Origin: Venturia oleaginea
Taxonomy: Eukaryota > Ascomycota > Dothideomycetes > Venturiales > Venturiaceae
Direction: 5' to 3'
Length of the DNA stretch: 64,000 bases
Assembly: GCA_013176395.1 (NCBI GenBank)
Contig: JABMLP010000029.1
Coordinates: forward strand, 434,001 to 498,000
Shown piece after piece: positions 1-12,346 of the stretch; position 1 is the first letter of the stretch, and each line of letters starts with the position of its first letter. Made by a program: the position numbers and the translations under genes. Under the pieces are notes generated by a model. The model was not told the DNA's origin. It worked only from the letters and a program-made list of their open reading frames with translations, and did not search any database.

Positions 1-520
1 AACATCAACCCACACCCCTCCCCAACCCTCCCTTCCGCCATTCCTCTCCCACATCATAATCGACACACCATCCGCCCACAAACAAGTCGAACTCGCCACC
101 AAATACCTCCTCCCCGGCGGCAAACTCATAATCTTCAACCCCTCCATAACCCAAACCAGCGAATGCACCGAATTGATAAAACGCCTCAACCTCCCCCTCG
201 ACCAGGAATCAGTCTTGGAACTGGGACAGAATATCAGTGGTGGGAAGGTATGGGATGTCCGAGCCATAACGCCACGGATTGAGGAGAGAAGAGCTGAGGA
301 GGCTAGATTGAAGGAGGCTAAGAGGAAGGCTATGGAGAGCTCGGATGAAATACATACTGAAATTGATGCGTTGAGTCGTGTTGAGGCTGCAGAGGAGGAG
401 GCGGCGGAAAAGGCGCTGCAAGAGCAGAAATTCGTCATGGTCTGTAGGCCTAAGGTTGGTAAAATGATTATTGGTGGTGGGTTTTTGGGGGTGTGGAGGA
501 AGAGGTCTAGTGAGATTTGA
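1..520 (+). CDS. tRNA (adenine-N1)-methyltransferase, Trm61/TrmI-like, C-terminal part
   Basis: This is the 3' end of a gene whose start lies outside the window. The frame is open from base 2 to the TGA at 518-520 with no intron. It reads as the second half of a Rossmann-type SAM methyltransferase: a strand-turn segment around 'LPGGKLIIFNPS', then 'ITQTSEC', then 'LGQNISGGKVWDVRAI', a charged coiled stretch, and a terminal 'CRPKVGKMIIGGGFLGVWRK'. That order resembles the TRMT61B/TrmI branch, which methylates tRNA A58, more than the nuclear Trm61 of the Trm6-Trm61 complex. The family assignment comes from recognition of these motifs. Branch and possible mitochondrial location are inference. 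The SAM-binding N-terminus is not visible, so activity cannot be judged. Confidence 0.6.
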   Translation, partial: TSTHTPPQPSLPPFLSHIIIDTPSAHKQVELATKYLLPGGKLIIFNPSITQTSECTELIKRLNLPLDQESVLELGQNISGGKVWDVRAITPRIEERRAEEARLKEAKRKAMESSDEIHTEIDALSRVEAAEEEAAEKALQEQKFVMVCRPKVGKMIIGGGFLGVWRKRSSEI

Positions 521-1578
521 TGGAAGACCTATGGATAAGGTGGGATATGTACGATTTATGTGTGGATTGGTATCTCGTCCTCGTCACCTCCTGGGATTGA
601 ACATATGAAGATAACTCTTGCTGGGTTTAGAGGTACTTTGGAATGAATGGGCAAATCCGATGTAGGTATGTATAATTAGACCCAACTCTCTCCATAATGA
701 AATAACCGGGACTCCGCTTATCAATCGAAGCGAGGGTATAATCACTCCTGCTCCAGTAAAGTCGATGACAGTCAACACGCAATTCTTCCACCTAGGGTCC
801 GGCAACCTCAGTATCCAACGTGTGAAGCTCCTCGCTATTTTTTGTCTTCAATAGAAACAGCCGACAAAACATTCCAAAGTATCCAATCAATTATTCTTTA
901 GCTATCATTCAAGGTGAAATAAGTATCTCAGTCTCGGTGCAACGATTTGACGTGGTCATTTGAGTTTCAGGATGTGTACGCGTCTATCTTATCATTACCA
1001 GTATATTACCAAATTATCCAAGTATCTCGATCTCGATCGCGGTCTAGAAAAGTAAGTAAACTAATCCCCATCTTTCCATCCATCAGTCCATCTTTCCATT
1101 CTAAGAATAAGAAATTAGAAGAAGAACAAGAACGAATCATCAATGGTCGCTATGGTGGTATCGTAGGAACAACAGATAACGAACAAAGAACAAAGTAACA
1201 AGTCAAGAGGTAGAGCGCCCCCAAAAAAAAGCTGAAAGTTAAAAACTCTAGATCGCTCGCTCGCTCGCTCAAACGACAGACAGATAGCAGGTATTAAGAA
1301 GATTTTCCAATAGCGATGCAAGGGTGAAGGAATGATTTTAGTGGTCTTTTAGGTATGCTCCATGGGAAATCGATGTTGGAAAGTGAACGGAATGAGTTAC
1401 TGGGTATGAGTTGTTGGATGCTCTTGTTGGCTGTGAAGCGGTAAATGCGAGTATCCAATGTGAGATATATTGGCGGGGTGGGGTAGGGTGGATCGATCGA
1501 TCGATCGATACAAACCAGCCAGGTAGGTGGAGCGCATTGCCTCCGGTTGATAATGTAGATGATGGCAAAAAGAAGCGA
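521..1578. other. Intergenic, convergent gene ends
   Basis: This stretch lies between the 3' ends of the methyltransferase gene (+) and the DUF8004-type gene (-). I see no supported gene. It contains a GATC tetranucleotide run (1491-1509) and a short GCTC run near 1255-1270. Confidence 0.5.
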
Positions 1579-4500
1579 TCAAACAATAACACCATCCAAG
1601 ATAATCCCACCCAAAAGATCATCCTTATCTTTAATCCGCACACTCCTCCTCTTCTTCTCCCGAATACCGGCAACGGCATCACTTCTTTTCAAACTGCTCT
1701 TCAGCGCCGTCTCGGTGGCAAGTTCCTTGGCGAGGAGGAAACTCGATCTTGCGCTGGGGAGATCATTCCTCGACTTGATAACTTTTTTAAGGGGCGATAC
1801 GGAGGTGAAATCGAGTTCAGGTGCCGTTCTGGGTGGGCTTGTTTCTAACGTCTCGGCGAGAGCTTCGAAACCACTGTTTCTCAGACTTCCGAAACTGCTG
1901 TTTCGCGGGCTGCCGCTAGTCTTCATCTTCATCTTCAAGTTCAAGTTTATGTTCCCAGAAGCGGAGTGGCGTCGAAGGGTGGAGGAATTAGAAGCTCCAG
2001 AACTGGAACGATGCGCAGACGAGAGCTGGGAGCGATTGGAGGCGACAGAGTTGGAGCGGTATCCTGACGGCTGGTAAACTTGTGGACCTGACATGTCCAG
2101 TGTATCAGCAATTGGTAGGCAGCTCTCTGGAAGGACCATGGATTCTTGAGCGCCCAGTCCATGAGGGTTACGTCGCTCAACGGAAAATGGTCGAGATATC
2201 GTGGTGCCTCCCTCCTTGTCGATGGGAAGTTCAACTGGGCTTTCGAGTAGTGTGCTGTTGGTCAAAAATGTGCTCACTGCGCTCATGCTTGCGCGTCGGT
2301 GTTTGTGAGCATGATTTTCATCTATGCTGCTGTTCGAGCTGGTGGAATTTGATCGCGAAGACCAGGTCGGCGTCAGTGGGGTAGAATTGCTGTTGTCACT
2401 CGACCAATCGGGCTCCTCGACCCGACCGCTGATCCGACTGTGCATCTTGTCCATGTCGACACAAGTGAGAGTTGGGGTGCGCTCGGGTTCCTCCACATCT
2501 CCGTAGTGCGGTGTGATGAGTTGCCCCGGACAGGTATTATTGCGCCGAAGACAGCGCTCTCTGAAATTAGACGAGCCAGGACGCGGGGCGGGCGGGGTTG
2601 GCACTGAGAGATCGATTGCTGGGGCAACTTCTGGGACAACTTCTGGGAAGGTCTCTGCGCTGTATTCGACGGGGGTTTTGTTCGGTGTCGTCTCAAGACC
2701 GTAGCTGCGTCCTTCACCGTAGCCAAGAACAACAATAGGCTTGTGTTTTCGCAAGCCTACAACAGGTGCTTGGGAAGCTGGCTTGACGATCTTGCTGGTA
2801 CGCCTGGAGCTAAAGGTGGAGAACGAAAAGGATGATACCGATTTGAGGGAGGAGTTATGTGACATGGTATTCGGGCGTGGTGGAGTGGCAGCAAGGTCTG
2901 ATCGCATTTTCCGTATCGGAATAGCGACTTCCGTGACAGAGGCTGCATGAGTATGCGTGAAGTAATCGTCTCCATCACAGTCAGGCTGTATGAGTGGGGG
3001 TGTCTCCAATAATGGCAGAACACCATGTGATATCAGCAGAGAAGGATCAAAATCATTTTTCGGAACCCTGGCAGGGATATTCACCGATTTGACAAACGGC
3101 GAGTTCAGTGAGTTTGATCTACCGAGCCATGGAGCCAGTCGAGACACCATGCAGCAAAGTGGATAAGTTGGACTGTCGACATCGCGCACTTCCTTCGGTG
3201 CGCGAATGACAGATATGAGCATCTGAAGTGTTCCATATATCACAATCCAGCGGACTTTGCGAGCGTCCCGAATCGAGATCTTCTCTTCTGGTCGCCGAGT
3301 GCACTCCCGCTCAAATTTCTCGTACTCCTTAACCAAAGGCGCATACGAAATCTCCATATCAACAGAATTGGTCGCGGCAGCAAGGGCATCCCGTTCTGTA
3401 AGATACTTCTCAGTCTTAGCCTGCTTACTCCCAAGCTTGAAAGACCTCAGGGCACGCGGAGAATTAGATCGATGTGTTTGATTGGGGTCTTCCGGGAGGA
3501 GTGGCTCAGGATGGGGCAAGGGAATATACTTGTGGCGAGCATCAAAAGCTTGTACGTTTTGTAGAACGCAAATACCCCCTGAGGCAGGTTTCTGATTCAT
3601 AAGAGAGTCGCTGGAGTCCATGTCCACAAGAAAATCGTAGAGCGATTGGAAGTCAAAGTACATGGACTTGTACAGAGATTTGGAGAATCGCGATCCAGGC
3701 GGAGGCGGCCAGTAGCCAAATCTTTCAACGTAGTAAGTGTGCAAGAAGGACCGAAATCGATCAAGGTGAGCGCGCTGGCTAATACTGACGCCCAGATGTT
3801 TAGGGGAGAAATCTTCTTCAAGGAAATTATTCAATGCTCGAGTTACTCGTCCCAGATGCAGATCCATTTCGAGGTAGGCTCGAGTGATGAGTGCCTTGGT
3901 GACATGAGATAATTTCTATCACCAAGTCAGCAAAATATACTCAGGTCATGCCGTGGTTTGCCTACAGTGAATTCCGGACTGAGAGACAGCATCTCATTCA
4001 TGCCCACTGAGTGAACAAAGGCGTCTACCCAAAGATCGTACTGTTCTGATCGTTCGGCAAAATGCAGGAAAGCCAGAGAATAGTCTGGACAATGTGAAAA
4101 ATCGAGGTATCCACTCCTTTCAAAGTAGGCCATGAGGTCTTGATGATTATTAGGATTATTGGGACGAACAAGGTCCACTCGATCCTGGAGATCAAGTAAT
4201 GCCCCCGAAAGACAGCTGCCGACGAGTGGCTTGTCCATTAGAAACGCGAGAAAATTGCGCGTTGCAAGGTGCCATTTCAACGCCGAAGCTCCAGTGATGT
4301 AATCCGGTGTAGGAATGTAAAGATCGCATAACGTCGTTCTAGAAGGTCTGGGAACTCCAGCAAGCAGCCGGGCTCCAGTCGATTGTATTTGGGCGATGAA
4401 GATGCCAAAAACAAATTCGAATCCGGCGTCGTATATAACATCAAGAGGGATGCGTATCGATGGACCGCGCTGCGAATGGCCCTTTGCATACAGGTGGACA

Positions 4501-5086
4501 ATGCAATTGCCTCTTTCGTGAAAAAGCTCTGAATCCTATACCGACAAACTCCATTAGTAACGATTTCTTTTTTATATGTGGGTAACTTGTTATTTGGACT
4601 TACTTTTTGGATCCCGTTCCATGGGCTCGTTGTCCGCAAAGTTCCATCCCATCTCGTGACTCTACTTCCATCAACGCGACTTCTCAGCGTCTCCATCGAG
4701 GTTGTCCTTGCTTTTGACTCCAAAATAGGGGGCAGTCCTCCAGAAGCTGACCGGACATGCGATGTCTTGGAAAAGTTTAGTACTTGAAGTAACCTCGAAG
4801 ATGGCGGTCCGCGACTTGAACTAGGCCTAGACTGAGGCTGAGGTTTCGGACTCCTCACTCGAGTTTGCGACACGAAGATTGGACCAGAAGCCTGGGAACG
4901 ATATCGTCTCTTATCGAACGCGTTTTTTGGTGCAACGGGTGGGTCCTGCTCACGACCTCTCTTTGGAACAGGCGCTTCGTGAGATGGTGAAACATTTATG
5001 AACGACCAGGTACGTCGTTTCGGTTTGTCCCCGGACACAGTCGAGGCGGACCGTCCAGCTACTGCAGCTCCCTTGTCTCGTTGCAT
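1579..5086 (-). CDS. DUF8004-type fungal protein, three exons
   Basis: Exons on the minus strand are 5086-4604, 4535-3966 and 3915-1579. The introns are 68 and 50 nt, with donors GTAAGT and GTAGGC and acceptors ending TATAG and GATAG. All joins keep frame and give 1129 residues. The N-terminal ~130 residues are basic and Ser/Pro-rich. Then comes the conserved core: 'RWDGTLRTTSPWNGIQK', 'GNCIVHLYAKGHSQRGPS', 'CDLYIPTP', 'ALKWHLATRNFLAFLM', and later 'VRWIVIYGTLQMLISVIRAP'. I associate this core with the Pezizomycotina-specific DUF8004 family, which has no known biochemical role. The last ~430 residues are low-complexity Ser/Thr/Pro-rich and probably disordered. There is no signal peptide or clear membrane segment. 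Confidence in the gene model is high. The family name is recalled rather than searched. Confidence 0.8.
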
Positions 5087-8000
5087 GTTGGCAGAGCTCT
5101 CACGATGGGGGGTATCTATGACGAGTCCAGCACCGAGGAGTTGTCGTCCGATTCAAGACCACTGGTTTATCGTCAAACAATGGCACGATATATAGATGTT
5201 GTTGTGCAAGAATAGATCAGTGCACCGCAGGACACCCCGGGGGATCGCCATAGCTTTCCTATTTTATTATTTAAGATAGTCTGAAGGCTTTCAGCTATTG
5301 CCGCGCGCGGTTGATGTGCAGCGACAGGAATGAGGTTTGCGATGCTCCCGTCGCTAGGATGGATGGATGAATGAATTCAATACACCCGTCGGGCCAGTAT
5401 GGCTCCAGGGGGACACTACCGACTCTCTGTTATACATTATATCCCACTGTCAACCCTCCCTTCATTCCAAGCCCAAACCTTAACCGTCGCTAGGAGCACA
5501 CAACGCAGACGGCTCTCCTCTTTTAGCAGCTCGCTAATCCTCTTGCGATCAACGTCTTTGGCTCCATTCGGCCACGCGGGAGAGGATCTTCGCTGGTGGC
5601 TTGCGTTCTCGAGCCTCCTCCTCTGCTTTGAGATGTCCACTAGCTTGCTGAATGCAAAGAGAGACTCCGTGTTTGGTCAGAATTGTTTCAACGCATCAAA
5701 TGCAGCTGCTGGGAGCACGGGCATCAGCAGCTTCTCTCCAGCGCTAGAAAGGGATGCCGACGCGGCGACGCTGCAGAGAATCAAAACACCATCGCTGTCT
5801 TCTTCTCAAGCTCCCTACGTGAGCCAGCAATAGCTCCCCCGTGGCGCTATAGTCTATCTCCAAGAGTTCGAGAAGAAGACTTGTTTCGTGTGTCCGCCAG
5901 ATACTTCTTCCCAAACCCTCAGCTGCTTGGCAACCCGAGTAGAGATACAGCGGCAATGTTCGCTAGCCACCGCTCCGTACTTGGCGAATTAGTTCTGTGG
6001 AAGTCGTGACGACTGCTGCCATGTAGAGGTAGGACTAAAAGTCATGCTGAACGTCTTGGTTTTCAAAACCAATAATCGTTAGTGGTGCGAGAACCTTCTG
6101 ATCGACACAAGGAAAGGCTCCCCTCTGGAAACCCCGAACCGTCCTGTACTGTATACGAAAGACCCTGAGATCGGGGCCCTCTCCGTTGTAGCTAGCACTA
6201 TTGGGGACTACTAGGAACTCTATTCGATCTCAACTCGATTCTTTACCTTCTCCAGCCCAGCAATTGTCACTGAAGGAATATTGCCGTAGCAAAAAGGACG
6301 TGGACATTTGGCAAGAATTCGCAAATAATCTAAGGCTCCTTAGTACGGGTATACCTTAACCATGCATGCGTAGAATCCCGGACAGTCCGTGTATAGTCCG
6401 TGCGAAGCGAGGAACATCAAATCAAAATCTTGATTTGATTTAGATGAGGGTACGAAAGATTCTCAAGCGGTCTGAAGTATGCAGCGAAACACTCCTACTT
6501 CTATCGAGAAAACGTCCAGTATCCACGTCTTAGCTGCCACGGAGCAGCTGATATATCGCATCCCTATTCCAATGTTGCACAGACAAGCTCTCAAGATTTC
6601 CTCCCTCTCAGAACGATGCACTGGGTGCAAGCCAGAAAGCACAAGCCACAATATCAGAAGCAGAGGTGTTGCTGAAGGATCCGAATATATGGATGGCATA
6701 GAGGCGAGGATTGTCACAGCGACGGATTGGCATTTAACCATAAACAGATAGAAGCTAAGCCCTGTGAAATCTACGCGAAGGAGGTTTTCAAAGGAGAATT
6801 CTGGCAGAGTAGCAACGCCATACTACTGACACTCTTCATCCACTGCATTGAAGATGATCCAGTCATTGAATCATCGAACATGAGCACGAGAATCAGTCTT
6901 AACATTTTCACCAAGATCAGTTGTGACATGGCGCTCGTGGCTCGATCGCTCCCCAACTTCACCTCCTGGTATTTTCGCCGACTCCCGATTAGATAGACCC
7001 TCATGTGATCCTGTGGATACCTGAACTCCAGGATTCATGCGGCGGTGTGGAAAATGGCTGCTGCTCCAAGGTGGCTTTCCGATGGCCATAGCCGATGTGC
7101 AGCTCAGCCACATTGGGTCCTTATCGAGACAGACCAGTCCCAAATGGGTGGATATTACTTATGAATCGCAGATACACTCATCGAATTCACATAGTAATTT
7201 ACATCATCAATACAGAGTCCAACCAATCATTCTTCACACAAATCCCCAACTTCTATGAAGGCTTTTTGGGCTTGATCTGAGCACTCGCGAGATACAGATG
7301 ACGAGTCCAGCGGACGGGAATCGGAATTTAGGCGGCGCTGTAAGCCCGCTTGCCAATCAGGATCGAGAAATAAGAGGATTTGATTTGTGTCACTTGCTAA
7401 TCATCGAGTAGTCTCAAGTCTTTACACCTCAAATGCAGATAGTTCTACGCTAGATATCCCGTTTGCCCAAGACACCGGACTGACGAGAATCTAGTTCCTA
7501 GGCGCCTTAAGAAAGCTAGAGTCGGGATGTATGAACTCCCGCTCATCATCTCGTTGGTTGCTTGAAAGCGAGAGTAGGGTATAGCTTCGAGTCCGAGCAC
7601 CTAGGGGCAGGGACAGGGTGGGTGTTACCAGAGAATAAGTCCGGTATTCTGGTCAACTGTCCGACCGATTCTTTGGGATTCGCGCAAGGAATCTATAACC
7701 CCCCCCCCCCCCCCCCCCCGGCATCCCATCAATACGTTGTTCTCGGGAACAGCCTGAGCACCCCAATCCCAATAAACCAGCAAAAGAACGATTAACCTTA
7801 AAGTTTTCTATGTTCTGCATGCCTCAGCTTGAAGCAGGAGCCTCAAGAAACGCCATCTGTCGCGGACATGCGTCTTCATTCCAAGGAACAGCCATATTCT
7901 GCAGCTAATTACAACGCAATGATCTGCTGCACAACCTTCGCTAGTTACGCAGTCATACCTCTCTACAGAAGCCTTCTATCTGGCGTCAAAGCGATACATA

Positions 8001-8516
8001 AAAATCACCATGCTACACTGGGTCTAACACTATTATAATGTCATGTTTGATATTCCACCGGCCTCACGAATCCAGAAATGATTCGAGGGTCTTCCATTTC
8101 GCTTTTCACACACTCAATCATCGAGTCCGAGTCTGCGTAACCTTTGCACGTCGACGCGTCCACGATGTATCTTAATCCCTGCAATTATTAACGCCTCATT
8201 CTGCATTCTTTTTAGACCGATATTCCGATCAAGCTCCGCTTTGGCGAAAAACAGGCTATATCTGCACTATGGGTACTAAAGTGCTGGCTCCAATCTTCAA
8301 TCGATAACCTCTCTCGGCTTATTACGGACGCCAGACCCTCGTTCCAAATACCAGGTAGAGCGAAATCTTTACAGTGACAACCATGAGTTGACATATCATC
8401 TCTGTGGGTTTGTGCTCGCTTCGAGTTTTGCGCGTCTAATTTCTAAGTATGGCCCTCCGACTTTAGATTATGTTTCGCTCCTATAAGTTTCGCTGTCGCA
8501 ACGTTCTCTGTCTTAC
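5087..8516. other. Gene-poor stretch
   Basis: This is upstream of the DUF8004-type gene. Open frames near 5400-5830 and 6480-7000 overlap on both strands and match no family I know. A 21-base poly-C run lies at 7699-7719. I support no gene here. The first few hundred bases presumably hold the promoter of the minus-strand gene ending at 5086. Confidence 0.5.
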
Positions 8517-8788
8517 CAGATGTTACGGGGAACTCGTTTCTCAACCCAGTTGATTATGTCAAGACCTTCTTGACACCTGTGTTCTCTTGTTCTGGTCCGC
8601 GGGTTTGGGGTAAGGGCAATATCAGTCTGGAAGTATTTACCTTAAGCACCTTCCCTTGCTCAGGTTCTTTGGAGGCTCACTAGATTCTAGCCGTCCAATG
8701 TATCTTCCAATTCAATTGTCGTCTAACCGATTTGATCCTCAGATCAATCCCGAACGCTTGTCGATTAGTATGAAGGTTGGGGGTGGGC
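8517..8788 (+). repeat. ~270-bp dispersed repeat, copy 1
   Basis: This segment is nearly identical to the reverse complement of 47967-48237. Both copies share the edge 'AGATGTTACGGGGAACTC' and an opposite edge ending 'TTGGGGGTGGGC'. The termini resemble an LTR (TGTTAC at one end), but I find no target-site duplication, so solo LTR and other short repeat both remain possible. It contains no coding sequence. Confidence 0.75.
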
Positions 8789-9110
8789 AACCATTATAAC
8801 TGCGAGACTTCTAGCTATTAAATCGGGTTACTTAAAAAGATGATAACAATGTTTCTGCTCTGAACCTTGGAACGACGGATAATCGATGTAGTAAAATTAT
8901 TCTCCGAAAACGCGCAGTACAAACCGATCGCCCTAAATATCGCGAATAGCTTCAAGACCTCAAAAAAACTTCGTGTCTGGGTCCTGTCGCCGTTAAATGT
9001 ATAGGAAAATGAGAAGGTAATGAAATCTACTAGGTACACGTACTAAGGAAATCACCCTTCAGCAGCACCGACATGCTCTCAAAAGCTGGAAACACCCTTC
9101 CCGAGTCTTT

Positions 9111-11435
9111 CTACACAATCGTGAAGGTGTATAGGTGATTTGTGTGCTCGCCATTGATCTCAACGCGGCTGTTCTCAAAGTATTCCTCCTCTCTCATCTT
9201 CGATCCAGGCATCTCTGAGAGAGGTTCCGATGGAACCCGGAAATCTCCAGTTGCGACACCAATGCGCTGGGAAAGCGCAACTTTTGGAACTAGGGACTCG
9301 TGGTTTGGTTCCACACACCTTTGCAACAAAAGTGCTCTCAATGCGATGCGATATTTGCCCGCGACTTTGGAGATAGGCATGAGATACACATGCGGCGATA
9401 TATCATCATAATCGTAATCAAGGTGAACTTCCAAAAAACCATCGATAGTTTTCCATCCAGGAACTCGGACGGTGTACTGAGACGTCTTGAACTCGTCTGA
9501 CCACCAAATGACTCCTCGGTAGAGTGTCGACTCGATTCGCGCGAACCCTCGGGGAAAAGACAGCTGGTTCTCGTTGCAAGCTAGGGCGTCCCAAGTCCGT
9601 ACCGACAATAGCTTCAGGGTCGGAAAGGCATTTTCAGGATCGTAGACAAGTGAGAATAAAATCTGGCTATCCACAGCCGCCCAGGACCAGGATGGCGCTC
9701 TATCTTTTTCTGTAGTTGCCTTTGATTGGCTTTGCATTGCTTGCCAGCCCAACTGGACGAGAAAATCTCGTTCCCACATTCCAGCCAGATAGCGGCCAGA
9801 GAGTCCATCAGATCCAAAAGCTCTTGCTATTCCTGCCAATGCGGCTAATCTATCAGAAGCATAGGTGAGGCGACAGCGAGTAAAGAGTTTTACTAAGTCT
9901 TCCCATCTGGAAATGCTCGATACTTCTTGGCCATCGAAGGTTCTCTTCATTTCTCCAATCACCCCGCTCTTGTGTGAAGTTGGAAAACCGTCAGGGTGTA
10001 TCTCCGAGACTGTTTTATGAGAACACTCCCAGAATATCTGAGAGCTAGAAAAATGAACCGTTCTCTTACTCAGAAAACGTTCCTGGACAACTAAAGCGCG
10101 TTGCAAAGTGGACTGCGGCTCAGAATCTCCACGTAATCTGCTGGACTCAGCTGCCAATGTAACGTTCCCCCGAGTTCGGAGCTCTTCCGATTGGTTTCTA
10201 TGGGAAAGAGTTGCACCATCCAAGGATTCCGTTGTAGAAAAAGTCCCTCAGAAGCATCTCTGGCGCCCGTCGCCGCGATGGTGCAAAGTGCTCGAGAATA
10301 AACCTCGCCCATTTGCGCCGATTCTCTGATCCAATCCTCTTTTGAATCTTGAAAAATGCATAGGCAGTCAATCCAAGGAAACATATTCCGAGTCTTCGTG
10401 TCACTACAACGGCATCTCGGAACGGTTTAGGAAGCAGCGTTTTCATCGAGACCCCCAAAGAGAAGCTCCTTTGTGTTTTTGGTCAGAGTGAGGAATTTCT
10501 TGGCGCCCCAGCAATAGCTCATGGCGATATAGAAATCTGTTCTGGCAATGAGTCCTTCACCGGTAGCGACAATTCGCAATTTTCCAGCCTGTCTCACATC
10601 AAGAAGTCGTGTTGGTAGGGAGAACCGTGGGGTTCGGCCTCGAGGAGATTCGTCATTGGATAGATCTCTACATTCGCTCAGCCACCTTGAGATAAGGCTT
10701 AGACTAGCTTCAGAATCCACAAGGTCAGACACGATTTGAGCAGGCCCTGAACAATATGCTAAATAATTTAAGCGATAGAATTGTGAACTAAAGCTAGATC
10801 TTACCTTCATCCTTGGGGACAGGCGTGAGATTGAAAAACGTGTCATGTACATCCCAATCTGTCTTTTCTACTATGAAAGCGATGCCTGGCAGGCATCCAT
10901 CGTAGTTAATAATCCACTTCACCATTATGTCTTCGAGGTCTTCATTCACGATATGTTCTATGAGGCTGGGTTGTGTTCTTTCAGTAGAGGCGGCGAGACC
11001 CTCCCAGACGTTAAAGCAAATGTAACATCCTTTTCGGGCTTGCTGTTTGAACGTCCTTAAAGTTCTCTCAGTTTTTCTACAGGAGTCTTTTGCTGGAGAT
11101 GGACCTTTGAACAAATCTTGACAAGGCAGGCAGAGGGAGGGTCGCAGAGGAGGCATGGCGTCGAGTGGATGGGTCACGGGCTCAACGGGCTTTGGTACCC
11201 GGTAGAGATGAAAGTCGATGGGATATTGTTTGGTTGATGAAGTGATGGTGGTCGAAGGTGCGAGTAGAGAGGCCCTGAAAGAGTGAGGGTGTAAGATTGT
11301 AAGAGCCTTGTCGTATCCCGCTAATCTTTCCGCTGTATTAATCTGGCTCTCGGGGTTGGACACCATCAACATTCGAACTCCATCTAATGCGCAGCTCCCC
11401 TTTCGTGTCTGGCCATCTGACGAGATAGTAATCAT
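9111..11435 (-). pseudogene. HET-domain (heterokaryon incompatibility) gene with frameshifts
   Basis: The HET family acts in fungal allorecognition and triggers cell death. The N-terminus carries a Cys-pair motif ('LCLPCQDLF' ... 'GCYICFNVW'). One GT-AG intron (10804-10747, donor GTAAGA) joins in frame. The HET core follows: 'FYIAMSYCWG', 'LPKPFRDAVVVTRRLGI', 'PWIDCLCIFQDSKEDWIRE', 'GEVYSRALCTIAATGA', 'TLQRALVVQERFLS', then a C-terminal 'YLAGMWERDFLVQLGW'. These blocks lie in different frames. There is an extra G in a five-G run near 10455, a compensating loss near 10380 ('GGAATATGTTTCC'), and a further shift near 10110 just before 'QRALVVQE'. No intron explains them. The gene is therefore either a decayed allele or affected by several sequencing errors. 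The position of each shift is approximate to a few bases. Confidence 0.75.
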
Positions 11436-11951
11436 ACCGCTCTAATTATGTAAAGGGCTGGTTGTCGTCTTCCGCGAGGATACCAGTAAAGCTAGGCAGT
11501 CTAGAATTATTACCTGTACGAAGCGCCGTCTCAGTCATCTTCCTTCCAGATATTACTGTTTTGCGTAACCGTACCGTACTTACCGTTTCGTCGATGCATA
11601 TTTGAATCCTGATAGAACATCCCTATTCCGAATCCGACAGCGATCGATTCCTAGCCATTGCAAATAACAGCCCTTCTGGGAGTCTATCGAGCCCGCAAAC
11701 AGTGATAAAGAGCAGGCCTCTCATCAGTCTGCGGCGCAGACGAGTTAGGCCAGAGCGACTAGGCAGCAAGTTAACAATCCGGCGTCGGATTGCAGCCTAT
11801 ATTCTGGCATCCGGCGTATAGCCCGTCAGGCTCGTCAGGAGGTTTAGATTTCCTATAAAATTATCCTAGTTAGGAAGTAGGAAGTAAATATTACCCCACT
11901 TATATCTAGACTCTAAGGAAGATCTTATCACTTAATTCCAGTATTTCCTCT

Positions 11952-12049
11952 ATTGCCCTATATAACCCCGCTACCCCCTATCGCCCTAAATAACTCTGCT
12001 ACCCCCCTCTATCGCCCTATATAACCCCGCTACCCCCTTCTCGCCTATC
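11952..12049. repeat. ~30-bp tandem repeat, about three units
   Basis: The units share 'TCGCCCTATATAACCCCG' followed by a C-rich 'CTACCCCC'. The middle unit is diverged (CTAAATAACTCTG). They lie directly upstream of the PARG gene. Confidence 0.7.
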
Positions 12050-12091
12050 TATGGGACGAGGTGGCTGAGGACGGGAGGACTCGCCGCGTTA

Positions 12092-12122
12092 GAATGCTAA
12101 GTCTGCAGACTGCTTAGCATTC
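12092..12122. repeat. Palindromic hairpin
   Basis: A perfect 10-bp inverted repeat, GAATGCTAAG and CTTAGCATTC, flanks an 11-bp centre. The overlapping decamer GTCTGCAGAC (12101-12110) is itself a perfect palindrome. It could be a transcription-factor site or a cruciform; function is unknown. Confidence 0.6.
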
Positions 12123-12346
12123 GCCTCCCTCAGGCGGGTAACTTTGGCCGAACTGTTGAGACGCCTGATAAAAAGCGTGTTCACGGCTCGTTGTCGATGA
12201 GAAAGCTCATTCCTCGACCTCTAGGCAACAAAATTCTTCGTGGAATGCCCCCAAGACCGTCACCATCATCATATGCGCTTATAACTTCGTTCTTCCGGCC
12301 TATAAACAACAACACCTCATCCTCAAACAACCCTCCAGCACCGAAT

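Larger units (their letters stand above)
11436..12346. promoter_or_regulatory. Intergenic between HET gene and PARG, with repeats
   Basis: The HET gene and the PARG gene are divergently transcribed from this ~0.9-kb gap. It holds a three-unit ~30-bp tandem repeat containing 'CCCTATATAACCCCGC' (about 11952-12049) and a palindrome at 12092-12122. A TATAAAC sequence sits at 12301, 46 bases before the preferred PARG ATG. Promoter function is inferred only from position. Confidence 0.35.

Noticed and set aside
1559..2077. Plus-strand 172-codon frame
   Set aside because: It is the reverse image of the Ser-rich C-terminus of the DUF8004-type gene.
5399..5833. 144-codon plus-strand open frame
   Set aside because: Overlapping open frames exist on the other strand, composition is low-complexity, and no family or splice support is seen.
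7699..7719. Poly-C run as a functional element
   Set aside because: It is a simple homopolymer with no associated gene; length is also error-prone in sequencing.
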